From Hymenobacter sp. YIM 151500-1 (lineage in GTDB: Bacteria; Bacteroidota; Bacteroidia; Cytophagales; Hymenobacteraceae), in NCBI RefSeq assembly GCF_025979885.1, contig NZ_CP110139.1, positions 3,926,001 through 3,990,000 on the forward strand: a stretch of DNA of 64,000 nucleotides, given 5' to 3'. Under the pieces are notes generated by a model. That model was not told the origin of the DNA. It did no database searches and worked only from the letters and a program-made list of their open reading frames with translations. The position numbers and the translations under genes are program-made. Of the stretch, positions 53,556 through 62,335 are shown one piece after another. Each line of letters begins with the position of its first letter. The first letter of the stretch is position 1.

Positions 53556-54467
53556 ATGAAGCCCCTTAACCAAGCCGAACGCACCACCAGTCTCTGGAAG
53601 TTTACGCTGCTGTACCTCGTTGCCCTGGCTATTCCGCTGGTGGCGTCTTACTTCCTGTTTTCGGACCGGGCCATTGCCGAAGAAAACCGGGAGCTAAAGC
53701 GGAAGCTGGACCTCAACGAAATGGAACAGCGGAAGCTGCTGACCCAGCTGGACACGCTGACCAACCAGCTTCAGCGCATCGACGCCAACGACCGGCTGAT
53801 GCGCACCGAAGCCAACGACGTAGTGCGGGCCGAGCTGGCTAAGCGCACCACCGACAACCTGACCGTAGTAGCCTTCAACCTGAACGAGCTGCGCCGCGAC
53901 ACCGCTCAAATGCGCGTGGCCACCAACAAGCGGATTGCCGGCAACGTGCTGCGCGACTTCGACCTGTTCCGCAACAACCGCAGCACCATTGACTTCCTGC
54001 GCGAGGAGCTGGAAAAGCGCGGCATCGACGTGACGAGCCGGGAGCAAATGGCGGGTGAGCTGGCCCAAACCAAGCAGATGCTGGCTACCTACCAGGCCGC
54101 CGCGGCCAACCGCCCGGCCCCCATGCCCAGCCTTGGTGGCGGCGGCGGGGGAGGTGGCGGCGGTGGGGGTGGCGGCGGAAGCAGCAGCGCCAAAGTAGCC
54201 GACTTGCAGCGCCGCCTCCAGGAAACCCTGAACAACTCGGCCCTGCTGCGGGACCAGGTGACGTTTGCCAATGCCGACTGCCTGCGCCTGCGGGCCCTGG
54301 ACAAGCCCCGGGACCAGAAGCGGGAGATGCTGGAGCAGGCCCGCAAGGGCTTCGTGGAGATTCTGCAGAATCCTAGCTCCGAAGATATGCGCACCAGCGT
54401 CAACCAGATGATTGATGCTATTGACAAGGAGCTGGGCCGCCGCCGCGGCTTGTTCAGCGGCAACTAA
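53556..54467 (+). CDS. tssO: TssO, single-pass T6SSiii transmembrane protein with polyglycine linker
   Basis: 303 residues. One membrane helix is near residues 11-31 (LWKFTLLYLVALAIPLVASYFLF), with the N-terminus inside. A long coiled coil follows (about 35-195, AIAEENRELKRKLDLNEMEQRKLL), then a run of 15 consecutive Gly encoded at 54135-54179, then a helical domain (KVADLQRRLQETLNNSALLRDQV ... DIDKELGRR). TssO is specific to the Bacteroidota subtype and probably forms part of the trans-envelope complex with TssN. The polyglycine run is a likely flexible hinge; its codons are mixed, so it is not a simple DNA microsatellite. Confidence 0.82.
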   Translation: MKPLNQAERTTSLWKFTLLYLVALAIPLVASYFLFSDRAIAEENRELKRKLDLNEMEQRKLLTQLDTLTNQLQRIDANDRLMRTEANDVVRAELAKRTTDNLTVVAFNLNELRRDTAQMRVATNKRIAGNVLRDFDLFRNNRSTIDFLREELEKRGIDVTSREQMAGELAQTKQMLATYQAAAANRPAPMPSLGGGGGGGGGGGGGGGSSSAKVADLQRRLQETLNNSALLRDQVTFANADCLRLRALDKPRDQKREMLEQARKGFVEILQNPSSEDMRTSVNQMIDAIDKELGRRRGLFSGN

Positions 54468-54485
54468 GCCAGCGGGCTTTAGCTT

Positions 54486-54911
54486 ATGAGCGACGCATAT
54501 TACCGCCTGCCTCTCAACTTCGAGGACTTGCTGCAACGCCGCCACCTGCCGCGCTGCTCCGAGCAGGAGTCTATTGCCCAGCACCTGTACCTGATGTTGA
54601 CCACCTACTTCGGCGAGGCGCGCTTCGACCGGACGTTTGGCTGCGTGGTGTGGGAGCAGGACTTCGAGGCTCTGACCAACCTGCGCTGGCGCGATGCCGT
54701 GCAGCGGTCCGTGGAGCGCACCGTGCAAGAGCACGAGCCCCGCATCGACCAGGTGAAGGTAACCGTGGACGTGGAAGACTACGAGCTGCGCGACGGCCAC
54801 CAGCGTATCCGCAAGCGCCTCGACGTAACCATCAGAGCTGTGCTGCTGCACACCAACGAGCCCTTTGCCTTCCGGGCCAGCCTGTTCGTGGCCCCGCTAT
54901 CCATCGACTAG
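54486..54911 (+). CDS. tssE: TssE, GPW/gp25-like baseplate protein
   Basis: 141 residues. SIAQHLYLMLTTYFGEARFDRTFGCVVWEQDFEAL and, further on, VERTVQEHEPRIDQVKVTVDVEDY are the gp25-like pattern (I-x-Q-x-L-x-x-L-L-x-T-x-x-G-E-x-x-x-x-x-x-F-G). In T4 and T6SS baseplates the gp25/TssE protein starts sheath assembly. It begins 18 bases after tssO. A 128-base gap separates it from tssF; that stretch has no credible gene. Confidence 0.87.
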   Translation: MSDAYYRLPLNFEDLLQRRHLPRCSEQESIAQHLYLMLTTYFGEARFDRTFGCVVWEQDFEALTNLRWRDAVQRSVERTVQEHEPRIDQVKVTVDVEDYELRDGHQRIRKRLDVTIRAVLLHTNEPFAFRASLFVAPLSID

Positions 54912-55039
54912 AACAAACGCGCCGGCTAGCTGCCAGCATCTCGTGGCCCGTGGCTGAGCCAGCAGGTTGCCCGCTACGCTGCTGCGCTGCCTGGCCGCAT
55001 CGTCCACTTCATCCTTGTACTACTGAGTTCTATTGCTAG

Positions 55040-56893
55040 ATGAAACAGCCCGCACCCGATTTCTCGAAAGCCGGTATTAAGAGCCGCCTCACGCAGAAGG
55101 CCGCCGAGCTGTGGGGCTATCAGGAAGCCGATATGGATGGCTTCGACCCGCTGGTGCACCTGCTGCTGGAGGCGTGCGCCGTGGAGTTTGAAAAGATTGG
55201 GCAGGAAATCAACAACACCCAGTTTCGGCTGGTGGAGCGCCTGGCCGGCCTGCTCAACCCCGATGTGGTAGACACGCCCCGCCCGGCCCACGCCGTGGCC
55301 CAGGCCCGCGCCCGGGAGCCCCAGCTGCTGCTGCCCTCCGATGCCCAGTTCGTGTTTCAGCCCGCGGCTACCATGGGCCGGCAAGTGGGTGGCCACCCGC
55401 TCTACTTCTCGCCCCTGCAACCCACCCGCCTCACCGACTGCACCGTGCGTTGCCTGGCCACCGACGAGGCCATCTGGCAGGTAGAAGCCGGCCAAAAGCA
55501 GCTGCTGGCCCAGGTGGCGCAGCCGATTCCGGCCGAGCAGCGCCGCCTCTGGATTGGGCTCAGCATGCCTTCGGAAAGCACCCCGCTCACCGATTTGTCC
55601 TTTTACTTCAACTGGCCCAACGAGCCGCGCCGCGAAGCCTACGCCGCCTTCCTGCCCGGCGAAACCTGGCTGCTGGGCGAGCAGACAGTGAGCGTGGCAT
55701 CAGGGTTTGCGTCGGTAAGCGAGTCGGGCTCCGTGGAGGCCACGCAACTGCACGAGGAGTTTGACGTGCTGCTGCGCCTGGAGCAGCACATCCGCGCCCT
55801 GTACGCGCCTTTGTTTGTGCACTTGACGGCCGCCCCGGCTGGCCGGCCCACGGCCCAGCTCTACCCCACTGCGCTGGCCTCGCGCTTCTCTCCCGACGAG
55901 CTGCGGGCCCTGGCTACGCCGCTGGTGTGGCTGGAAGTGCGCTTTTCGTCAGCCCTGCCGCCAGAGGCGCTGCGCAACGTGGTGTGCGAGGTGAACTGCT
56001 TTCCGGTGCTGAACCGCCGCCTCAACAAGCGCCTGTTTCGGTTGCAGCAGGCCCTGAACATTTTTCCGCTGGAAGCCGAAGAAGCCTTTCTGGCCATCCG
56101 GGAGGTGTATAGCCTCAGCAACGTGGTGTACCGCTCCACTACCCTCAGCGGCCTGCAAGACACCAGCACCGACACTTACACGCTGCGCGCCCACGGCGTG
56201 GGCCGCTTCGACAACCGCAGTGGGCAGGAGGCCCTGACCGAGCTGCTGGAGCTGCTCCGCGACGAAAGCCGGGCCTTTGCCGCCACCGGCACCGATTTCA
56301 TTTCCTCCACCCTACGCGAGCTAAGCCAAAGCCTGGCCCGCCTCGAAGACCGGCTGGCCAATCGCCCCGCTTCCACCGAGGCCGTGAACCCCTACCTCGT
56401 GCTGCGCCCCAAAGACACCAACGACAGCGTGTTCATTGAGTACTGGTCGTGCGACGGGGAGGGCGGTAACCGCCTGCCGGCAGGTAGTGCGCTGCGGGTC
56501 TACGATGGGCATTACCTGGAAGAAGTGCGCCTGCTCACTACCACACAAGGCGGGCGGGAGCGGCCCCGGCCCGAGGAGCGCATCTTTGCTATGCGCCGCA
56601 ACCTGCTCAGCCGCAACCGTATCGTCACGCTCGAAGACATCAAGGCCGCCTGCCAAGCCGAGCTGGGCAACCGCCTGGGCGCCGTACGCATCGAAAAAGC
56701 CTTCCGGCCCGGCCTCACCCCCACCGCCGGCTTCGAGCGGTGCATCCGCGTCACGCTTACGCCCACGGCCGGCAGCCGCCTCACCCCAGCCGAGTGGCAG
56801 CGGGCCGCCGAGGAACTGCAAGTAACCCTGGCCAGTCAGTCGGCCATGAACCTGCCCTATGAAGTGCAGGTAGGCCCCGCGGCTGCGTTGTAA
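55040..56893 (+). CDS. tssF: TssF, T6SS baseplate component
   Basis: 617 residues, similar to Bacteroidota TssF. KSRLTQKAAELWGYQEADMDGFDPLVHLLLEACAVEFEKIGQEINNTQFRLVERLAGLLNPDV is the conserved N-terminal start. VRFSSALPPEALRNVVCEVNCFPVLNRRLNKRLFRLQQALNIFPL is the central block. The last domain starts at about residue 440 (IEYWSCDGEGGNRLPAGSALRVY). It builds the wedge with TssG and TssE. Its TAA stop is the first codon of a 35-base inverted repeat arm whose partner ends with the stop of clpV. Confidence 0.87.
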   Translation: MKQPAPDFSKAGIKSRLTQKAAELWGYQEADMDGFDPLVHLLLEACAVEFEKIGQEINNTQFRLVERLAGLLNPDVVDTPRPAHAVAQARAREPQLLLPSDAQFVFQPAATMGRQVGGHPLYFSPLQPTRLTDCTVRCLATDEAIWQVEAGQKQLLAQVAQPIPAEQRRLWIGLSMPSESTPLTDLSFYFNWPNEPRREAYAAFLPGETWLLGEQTVSVASGFASVSESGSVEATQLHEEFDVLLRLEQHIRALYAPLFVHLTAAPAGRPTAQLYPTALASRFSPDELRALATPLVWLEVRFSSALPPEALRNVVCEVNCFPVLNRRLNKRLFRLQQALNIFPLEAEEAFLAIREVYSLSNVVYRSTTLSGLQDTSTDTYTLRAHGVGRFDNRSGQEALTELLELLRDESRAFAATGTDFISSTLRELSQSLARLEDRLANRPASTEAVNPYLVLRPKDTNDSVFIEYWSCDGEGGNRLPAGSALRVYDGHYLEEVRLLTTTQGGRERPRPEERIFAMRRNLLSRNRIVTLEDIKAACQAELGNRLGAVRIEKAFRPGLTPTAGFERCIRVTLTPTAGSRLTPAEWQRAAEELQVTLASQSAMNLPYEVQVGPAAAL

Positions 56894-57013
56894 ACGCTGT
56901 AGCGCGGGCCTCAGCCCGCCGCTCCAGGAGTAAGGTTGTCAACCGGTGTAATTGAGCACCTAGTACAACCTATACCTCGGAGCGGCGGGCTGAAGCCCGC
57001 GCTACAGCGTTTA
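56891..57013. repeat. Inverted repeat joining the stops of tssF and clpV
   Basis: Arms 56891-56925 and 56979-57013 are complementary at 34 of 35 bases. The left arm begins with the tssF stop codon, and the right arm ends with the clpV stop codon (minus strand). The 53 bases between have no further pairing that I can see. The arm core GCGCGGGC(C/T)TCAGCCCGCC is itself close to palindromic. Confidence 0.88.
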
Positions 57014-59545
57014 CTCGGCCACTTCAGCGGCTGCACCGGGCTGCTCCACGGGCTGCGTCACCTGCCAGGTTAGCTCAGCGGATTCCGGCTCTTTGGTTAG
57101 ATGAATAGCCGAGCCCTTGCCCACTTCGCCGGAGATAATCATGCGCGAAATAGGCCGGCGCAGCTGCTGCCGAATCACGCCTTTGATGGGGCGGGCGCCG
57201 TAGCGGGGCGTGAAGCCGGTGAGGGCCAAGTGCGTACGCACCTCGTCGGAGAGGTGCAGCTCGATGCCTTGGCGCCGCAGCTGCTCCACCAGCGGCCGCA
57301 GATGAATGTCGAAGATGCGCACCACGTTTTCTTCCGAAATCGGGGCAAACGGCACAATCTCGGTGAGGCGGGCCAGAAACTCCGGCCGGAAGTAGCGGCC
57401 CATGGTGTCCATCAGCTCCGAGGTAGCCGGCACCTGCCCCGCCCCAAACGCCGCGCTGATTTGCTCACTGCCGATGTTGGACGTAAACAGAATCACGGCG
57501 TTGGAAAAGTCGCCCTCCCGCCCCAGCCGGTCGTGTAGGCGGCCTTCGTCCAGAATTTGCAGGAAGATGTCAAACACCGAGTTGTGGGCCTTCTCTATCT
57601 CGTCGAAGAGCACCACCGAGTAGGGCTTCTGGCGGATTTTGTTGACCAGCAAGCCGCCTTCCTCGTAGCCCACGTAGCCGGGAGGCGCCCCGTAGAGCAG
57701 GGCCGCCGAGTGCTCCTCCTTGAACTCCGACATATCAAAGCGAATCAGGAACGATTCGTCATTGAACAGAAAGTCAGCCAGGGACTTAGCCAGCTCGGTT
57801 TTGCCCGTGCCCGTAGGCCCCAGCAGAAAGAAGGAGCCAATCGGCTGCCCGGCCCGCGTGAGGCCGGAGCGGGACTCTAGGATGGCTTCGCACAGGGCCT
57901 TCACGGCGTGGTCCTGGCCTACCACGCGCTTCTGCAGGGTCAGGTGCATGTTCAGCAGCTTCTCCCGCTCGTTGCTTTGCAGCTTGCCCAGCGGAATCCC
58001 CGTCTTGCCCGACACTACCGCGGCAATGTCCTGGCGCTCCACACTGTCCTTGGTGGTATCGGCCAGCTCTACCAAAGCCGTCAGCTGCTCCCGGAGGTAG
58101 TCGGCCAGCTCCCCGCTGGTTTCCAGGGTTTCTGGCTGCACTTCATTTTCCAGCTGGTTCAGCCACAGGTGGCTTACCTGCTGCTCTACCCGGTACTGAA
58201 ACCAGCGCAGCTCCTTGAGGTAGTCAGCCTCAGGCAGCTCGGCGGCGCGGCCGGTCAGCTCATCCAGCTCCTGGCGGAGGGCCTGCACTTCAGCCACAGC
58301 CGTGGCGTCCATCATCCGAATGGCGGCCATGGTGCGGTCCACCAAGTCAATGGCGGAGTCGGGCAGCTGCCGGTCTTTGAGGTAGCGTTTGGCCAAGCGC
58401 ACGGCTTCGGCGGCCGTGCCTTCGCCCACGCGCAGGCCGTGGTGAGTGGCGTAGTGAGGCAGCACGCTTTCTAGCATCCGCTCAGCCACCACCGGGCTGG
58501 GCTCCTCTACGCGCAGCACCTCAAAACGCCGGTTGAAGGCTTCGTCGGCCTCAATGTACTGGCGGTATTCGTCGTTGGTGGTGGCCCCGATAACCGTCAG
58601 CTCCCCGCGGGCCAGCTCCGGCTTCAGCAGCTGCGCCACTCCCGAACCAATGGAGCCCTTGGGGTCCAGCAGCACGTGCAGCTCGTCGATGAACAGGATG
58701 GCGCGCGGGTACTGCTTGATTTCGCGCACAATCTTTTTCATGCGGTCCTCCACCTCGCCTTTATAGGAGGCGCCGGCTACCAGCGTGCCCAGGTCCAGCT
58801 CCAGGAGCACCACCTGCTGCAAGTGCACGGGCACCTTTTGCTGCACAATCTGCTGGGCAAAGCCCTCCACCAGCGCCGACTTGCCCACGCCTGGCTCGCC
58901 CACCAGCAGCACGTTGGGCTTGGTGCGGCGGCCTAGAATTTCGGCTATCTGCCGGGTTTCCCGGTCGCGGCCCACAATGGGGTCCAGCTTGCCGGCGGCT
59001 GCCTGAGCGGTTTTATCTACGCAGTAGGTGGCCAAGGCTCCGGCCTGCGCCGCGCCTGATAGGGAAGACGCAGCCTCTCCGCCAGCACCGGTTTCGGTAG
59101 CGGGGCCAGGGAGGTGGGGCGCCTCCTGCTGGGCAGCATCCAGCACTTCCTTCTGCGTGAGCGGAAAGGAACGGAGCTGCTCGGCCGTAAACGCCAGCCC
59201 CGGCCGCAGCAAGGCGGCCAGCAGGTCTACCGGTTCGGTCCAGGGGTGGGAGAGTTGCAGGGCTACCAGGTCGGCTACTTCCAGCACCTGCTGGGCCTCG
59301 GCCGAGGGAGTAGGCTGCTCCGTGGGCCTGGCCGTCCGGGGCATGCCCTCAAGGCGCACCTCGGCCCACTCCCGCATGTAGTGGATGTCTTTGTCCAGGG
59401 TAACTGCCAGCCACGAGGCTAGCCCTACGTCGTTGTGCAACACGGCCAGCAGCAGGTGCGGCGCCGCGTACTGGGCGTGGTAATACTCGTGGGCTACGGC
59501 CTGGGCAATGTGCACGGCGCGCTTTAGTTCTTCGGTGTGGGGCAC
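57011..59545 (-). CDS. tssH: ClpV/TssH, T6SS sheath-disassembly AAA+ ATPase
   Basis: 844 residues. An N-terminal Clp-repeat domain (about 1-140) precedes two AAA+ modules: Walker A GEPGVGKS at residues 216-223 with Walker B ILFIDE, and Walker A GPTGTGKT at 576-583 with the second Walker B in VVLFDEIEKAH. A coiled middle region (about 400-500) lies between. ClpV strips contracted TssB/TssC sheath for reuse. It sits on the minus strand, back to back with tssB across 345 bases. The housekeeping ClpB is a similar alternative, but the T6SS context and the position next to tssBC favour ClpV. Confidence 0.9.
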   Translation of the reverse strand: MPHTEELKRAVHIAQAVAHEYYHAQYAAPHLLLAVLHNDVGLASWLAVTLDKDIHYMREWAEVRLEGMPRTARPTEQPTPSAEAQQVLEVADLVALQLSHPWTEPVDLLAALLRPGLAFTAEQLRSFPLTQKEVLDAAQQEAPHLPGPATETGAGGEAASSLSGAAQAGALATYCVDKTAQAAAGKLDPIVGRDRETRQIAEILGRRTKPNVLLVGEPGVGKSALVEGFAQQIVQQKVPVHLQQVVLLELDLGTLVAGASYKGEVEDRMKKIVREIKQYPRAILFIDELHVLLDPKGSIGSGVAQLLKPELARGELTVIGATTNDEYRQYIEADEAFNRRFEVLRVEEPSPVVAERMLESVLPHYATHHGLRVGEGTAAEAVRLAKRYLKDRQLPDSAIDLVDRTMAAIRMMDATAVAEVQALRQELDELTGRAAELPEADYLKELRWFQYRVEQQVSHLWLNQLENEVQPETLETSGELADYLREQLTALVELADTTKDSVERQDIAAVVSGKTGIPLGKLQSNEREKLLNMHLTLQKRVVGQDHAVKALCEAILESRSGLTRAGQPIGSFFLLGPTGTGKTELAKSLADFLFNDESFLIRFDMSEFKEEHSAALLYGAPPGYVGYEEGGLLVNKIRQKPYSVVLFDEIEKAHNSVFDIFLQILDEGRLHDRLGREGDFSNAVILFTSNIGSEQISAAFGAGQVPATSELMDTMGRYFRPEFLARLTEIVPFAPISEENVVRIFDIHLRPLVEQLRRQGIELHLSDEVRTHLALTGFTPRYGARPIKGVIRQQLRRPISRMIISGEVGKGSAIHLTKEPESAELTWQVTQPVEQPGAAAEVAE

Positions 59546-59890
59546 GGGAACAGGGGTAGATGGAATGAAAACTTCATGATAGGATTTTGGTCGGGAAGAC
59601 CAGAATTTTAGAAAGAAAAACTAATATAGCGGCCGCAAAACGCCCGGCTACTCAGGACCGTAAGCAATATTTCCCCGGCACTCAGTGGCGCTGGCGCTTG
59701 CTGCCGGCAACGTGTCGTAGCGTGCCGCCGTCCGCAAATAGTCACTTTTTTTAATTTTTCGCTATCATTCGCCACGAGCAGCAATTTTCTCCTGGTAAAT
59801 TAGAAGGAGTTTCGCGGTTTGTGGTACCTTACGCTGCCAACAGCTACGTTAGCGACGTGTTTCTCAGGAATTAACCTCAAGTATCATCCT
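59546..59890. other. Divergent promoter region between clpV and tssB
   Basis: Non-coding, with an AT-rich stretch at about 59740-59815 (CTTTTTTTAATTTTTC and TAAATTAG). It should carry the promoters of clpV and of tssBCD. The plus-strand frame open from 59819 is only an extension of tssB. No clear -33/-7 pair could be fixed. Confidence 0.5.
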
Positions 59891-60331
59891 ATGTACAACT
59901 ACGGAATCGGAGGCCAGGAGCGGAAGCTCGACAATGCCCAAGAGTCCATTTCGGACATTCCGCTGAACCGCACGCTGCTCGTGCAGAAGCTTACGGCTGA
60001 TCCGCCCCTTCGCCCCGACATTGTAGATGGTTTGCGGACACCAGAGGCCGTTTTCGCTCATTTTAAGCCCGAAGTTGAAGTTGATTTTGAGCGTGAGGAT
60101 GGCACCGTGGTTCCCGAAACCCTGCATTTCAACTCGCTGGGTGACTTCGGGAAGAAAGGCATCATCAACCAAAGCGACTTTTTGCAGGACCTGAACACCC
60201 AGGCCGAAGACCTGCAAAAGCTGCTGCGCCAGCTCAAGTCCAATAAAATCCTGCGCTCCGCCCTCGAAACGCCTGAAACCAAAGCCGCCTTCCTGGCCGC
60301 TATCCAGGCAATGATCAGCGAGCTGGACTAA
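59891..60331 (+). CDS. tssB: TssB, small sheath subunit
   Basis: 146 residues from the ATG at 59891 (MYNYGIGGQERKLDN); the frame is open back to 59819, where the sequence is not family-like. LNRTLLVQKLTADPPLRPDIVDGLRTPEAVFAHFKPEVEVDFE corresponds to the TssB core (L-x-V-x-x-L-x-x-D-P-x-x-x-P), followed by LHFNSLGDFGKKGIINQSDFLQDL, the F-x-S-x-x-D-F pattern. It interlocks with TssC to make the contractile sheath. It is first in the tssB-C-D series, 58 bases before tssC. Confidence 0.9.
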   Translation: MYNYGIGGQERKLDNAQESISDIPLNRTLLVQKLTADPPLRPDIVDGLRTPEAVFAHFKPEVEVDFEREDGTVVPETLHFNSLGDFGKKGIINQSDFLQDLNTQAEDLQKLLRQLKSNKILRSALETPETKAAFLAAIQAMISELD

Positions 60332-60389
60332 TTTTCTGCCCCTCGCGCCGGCTTCCCTTTCCACCTTTACCCTTGCCGGGACCCTATCT

Positions 60390-61763
60390 ATGGCTACCGA
60401 ACAACAAAACGCTGCGGCAGCTGCTGCGGCGCGTGAGCGTGAACAAGCTCCGTCGCTGGAGCAAAATACCCGTAACCTGGCCAAGTTTGGCGGGTTCGAT
60501 TTGCTGGAAACCACTATTGAGGGTGCTTCCAACCTGAATCCTGAAAAAAAGGCGCGCAAGAAAATCTTCCTGACCGAAGAAACGAAAAAGGAAGACCGCC
60601 AGCAGCTGAAGAAGCGCCTACAGCTCTGGCATCAGATGCTGAGCAGTGCCGACTCAGTAGCCGATGCCGTGGAAAAAGGGGAAGCCCAGGTGGAATCGGC
60701 CAAGCAGCAGCTTACCGATAACCTGCGCCGCGCCCTCGAAAGCACCCGCGACCTGGAGCAGGCTTACCGCTCCGTGGCGTTGTTCTTCAAGAACACCGAC
60801 CAGAGCGAGGTGAAGAACATCTCCATCATGAACGCCGACAAGGACCAGCTGCAGGACCTGGATAATACCACGTTCATTGACGCCGTGTCCAGCGCCCTGG
60901 AGCAGAACTACGACCGCCTCGATCTGCGCGACAACTACTCGCTGCTGGTAGTGCCGGGGTATCTAGGCTCCAATAAAGTCTTGGAGAAGTGGTCGAAGAT
61001 TGCCCACAAAAACAAGGTTATGATGGTAACCGACTTCGAGCACTTCGATACGCCCGACGACGTAATTGAGCTGTTTGAGGAAGCCAACCTGACCGGTGCC
61101 GAATCCCACAAGTCCAACGTAATCATGGCGTGCAACTGGCTGGTGGGCCGGGGCAAGATCGAAGAAGTAGGCGAGGAAGAAGACTTGTTTGTACCTCCAT
61201 CATCCGCTTTGGCTGGGCGCATTTATAGCACCCTGGCCTCGCAGGTTACGGCTGGCCGCAAGCACGGCGCCCTGAGTGAGGTAGACGGCGTGCGGTTCCC
61301 GCTCCGGAAAACCGAAATTGCCAACCTCGAGAAGCTGGGCCTGGTGCCCATGGTCAACGAGTATGGGCGCGTGATGGCCTTCTCGGCCAAAACGCTCTTC
61401 AACGGCGACAACATCGGCTTGCAGACGTATTCCGTAGTTCGGGTATTTGATTACGTCATCAAGGTGCTGATGGACTTCCTAAACCGGCGTGCGTTTGAGA
61501 ACTGGGATCATAACATGCGCACCGACATTCAGGCACAAATCGTCCGCTTCTTGGATGGCATCACCGGGCCTGGCAAATTGATAGAAAAGTTCTCTATCAA
61601 GAAGTTTGAGCGTGATCCTAAGCAAAAAGATCGTATCTTGCTGGACATTCATATGGTGCCATATTTCCCGGCCAAAACCTTCCTGATTTCCCTGGACGGC
61701 ACTAAAGGGGATGATCCGGATGACCCTAACCGGGAATGGAGCAGCCAGTATCAACAGAGTTGA
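60390..61763 (+). CDS. tssC: TssC, large sheath subunit
   Basis: 457 residues. NKVLEKWSKIAHKNKVMMVTDFEHFDTPDDVIELFEEANLTGAESHKSNVIMACNWLVGRGK is the Bacteroidota TssC pattern; the beta domain with LVPMVNEYGRVMAFSAKTLFNGDNIGLQTYSVVRVFDYVIKVLMDFLN follows. The N-terminus is an Ala/Gln-rich helix. TssC pairs with TssB to form sheath rings and its tail is the ClpV docking region in studied systems. A hairpin just after the stop may lower read-through into tssD. Confidence 0.92.
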   Translation: MATEQQNAAAAAAAREREQAPSLEQNTRNLAKFGGFDLLETTIEGASNLNPEKKARKKIFLTEETKKEDRQQLKKRLQLWHQMLSSADSVADAVEKGEAQVESAKQQLTDNLRRALESTRDLEQAYRSVALFFKNTDQSEVKNISIMNADKDQLQDLDNTTFIDAVSSALEQNYDRLDLRDNYSLLVVPGYLGSNKVLEKWSKIAHKNKVMMVTDFEHFDTPDDVIELFEEANLTGAESHKSNVIMACNWLVGRGKIEEVGEEEDLFVPPSSALAGRIYSTLASQVTAGRKHGALSEVDGVRFPLRKTEIANLEKLGLVPMVNEYGRVMAFSAKTLFNGDNIGLQTYSVVRVFDYVIKVLMDFLNRRAFENWDHNMRTDIQAQIVRFLDGITGPGKLIEKFSIKKFERDPKQKDRILLDIHMVPYFPAKTFLISLDGTKGDDPDDPNREWSSQYQQS

Positions 61764-61814
61764 TGCCTTTACAGTGAAATAGATAATCCTTCTAGGATAT
61801 CTGACGTAAAGGCA
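61764..61814 (+). promoter_or_regulatory. Hairpin between tssC and tssD
   Basis: TGCCTTTAC (61764-61772) pairs with GTAAAGGCA (61806-61814). It starts at the base after the tssC stop and is not followed by a T-run. It could be a partial terminator or an mRNA-end stabiliser that sets different levels for sheath and tube. Confidence 0.4.
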
Positions 61815-61872
61815 CTTAATAAAGCAGTAGTACCATTTCTAACTTTCCTTTCACCTTAACCCTTATTTTAGT

Positions 61873-62277
61873 ATGGCTTCTTTCAAAGCAACCTTTAACG
61901 GTGCAGGCAGCGGCGACTGTGAAGTTGTAAGCTGTCAGTTCTCCATTCACCAAGAAACTGACGCAGCTGGTCGCGTATCTTCTAAAGCGAAGCCTGGCTC
62001 AGTTATCGTGGAGATAATCGCCACCGATTCTACCGCCCTGGCCGCTTGGGCTGCTGATTCCTACAAGCAGGAGTCGGGCATCACCATCAAATTCGACAAG
62101 GCCAACGAAGCTGGTGTGTTGAAGACGGTGACTATTGACGAAGCCTACTGCGTAAATTACGTAGAAAACTTTAGCGCTAAAGGCACTAGCACCGACGCTT
62201 CGATGACTGTCCGCCTCGAAATCACGGCTAACAAAATTAACCTGGCCGGTGTAGCTCTGGATAATAAGTGGGTATAA
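61873..62277 (+). CDS. tssD: TssD (Hcp), inner tube protein
   Basis: 134 residues. SFKATFNGAGSGDCEVVSCQFSIHQETDAAGRVSSKAKPGSVIVEI is the TssD pattern of Bacteroidota (a beta barrel with a strand start F-x-A-x-x-x-x-x-x-x-x-x-V-x-x-x-x-x-x-x-x-Q-x-x-D-x-x-G). The remaining strands include KTVTIDEAYCVNYVENFSAKGTSTDASMTVRLEITANKI. Hexamers stack into the tube that is ejected, often with effectors bound. The base composition is more AT-rich than the rest of the cluster, as expected for a highly expressed gene. A strong palindromic terminator follows. Confidence 0.92.
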   Translation: MASFKATFNGAGSGDCEVVSCQFSIHQETDAAGRVSSKAKPGSVIVEIIATDSTALAAWAADSYKQESGITIKFDKANEAGVLKTVTIDEAYCVNYVENFSAKGTSTDASMTVRLEITANKINLAGVALDNKWV

Positions 62278-62298
62278 ACTCACTTCTTATTAGCTAAC

Positions 62299-62335
62299 AA
62301 AAAGCCTTGGCTACTTAAGTAGCCAAGGCTTTTTT
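62299..62335. terminator. Terminator of tssD
   Basis: AAAAAGCCTTGGCTACTTAA continued by its complement forms a perfect palindrome flanked by A- and T-runs. It can end transcription from both sides. The C-terminal residues of the minus-strand RHS frame are encoded by it. Confidence 0.9.

Noticed and set aside
57011..59545. Housekeeping ClpB
   Set aside because: Possible from the AAA+ modules alone, but the gene sits between tssF and tssB and its N-domain and middle region differ from ClpB.
50139..62277. Phage tail or extracellular contractile injection system instead of T6SS
   Set aside because: TssK, TssN, TssO, a ClpV-type ATPase and a TssD-type tube protein are present, and no tail-tape-measure or tail-fibre gene is seen.
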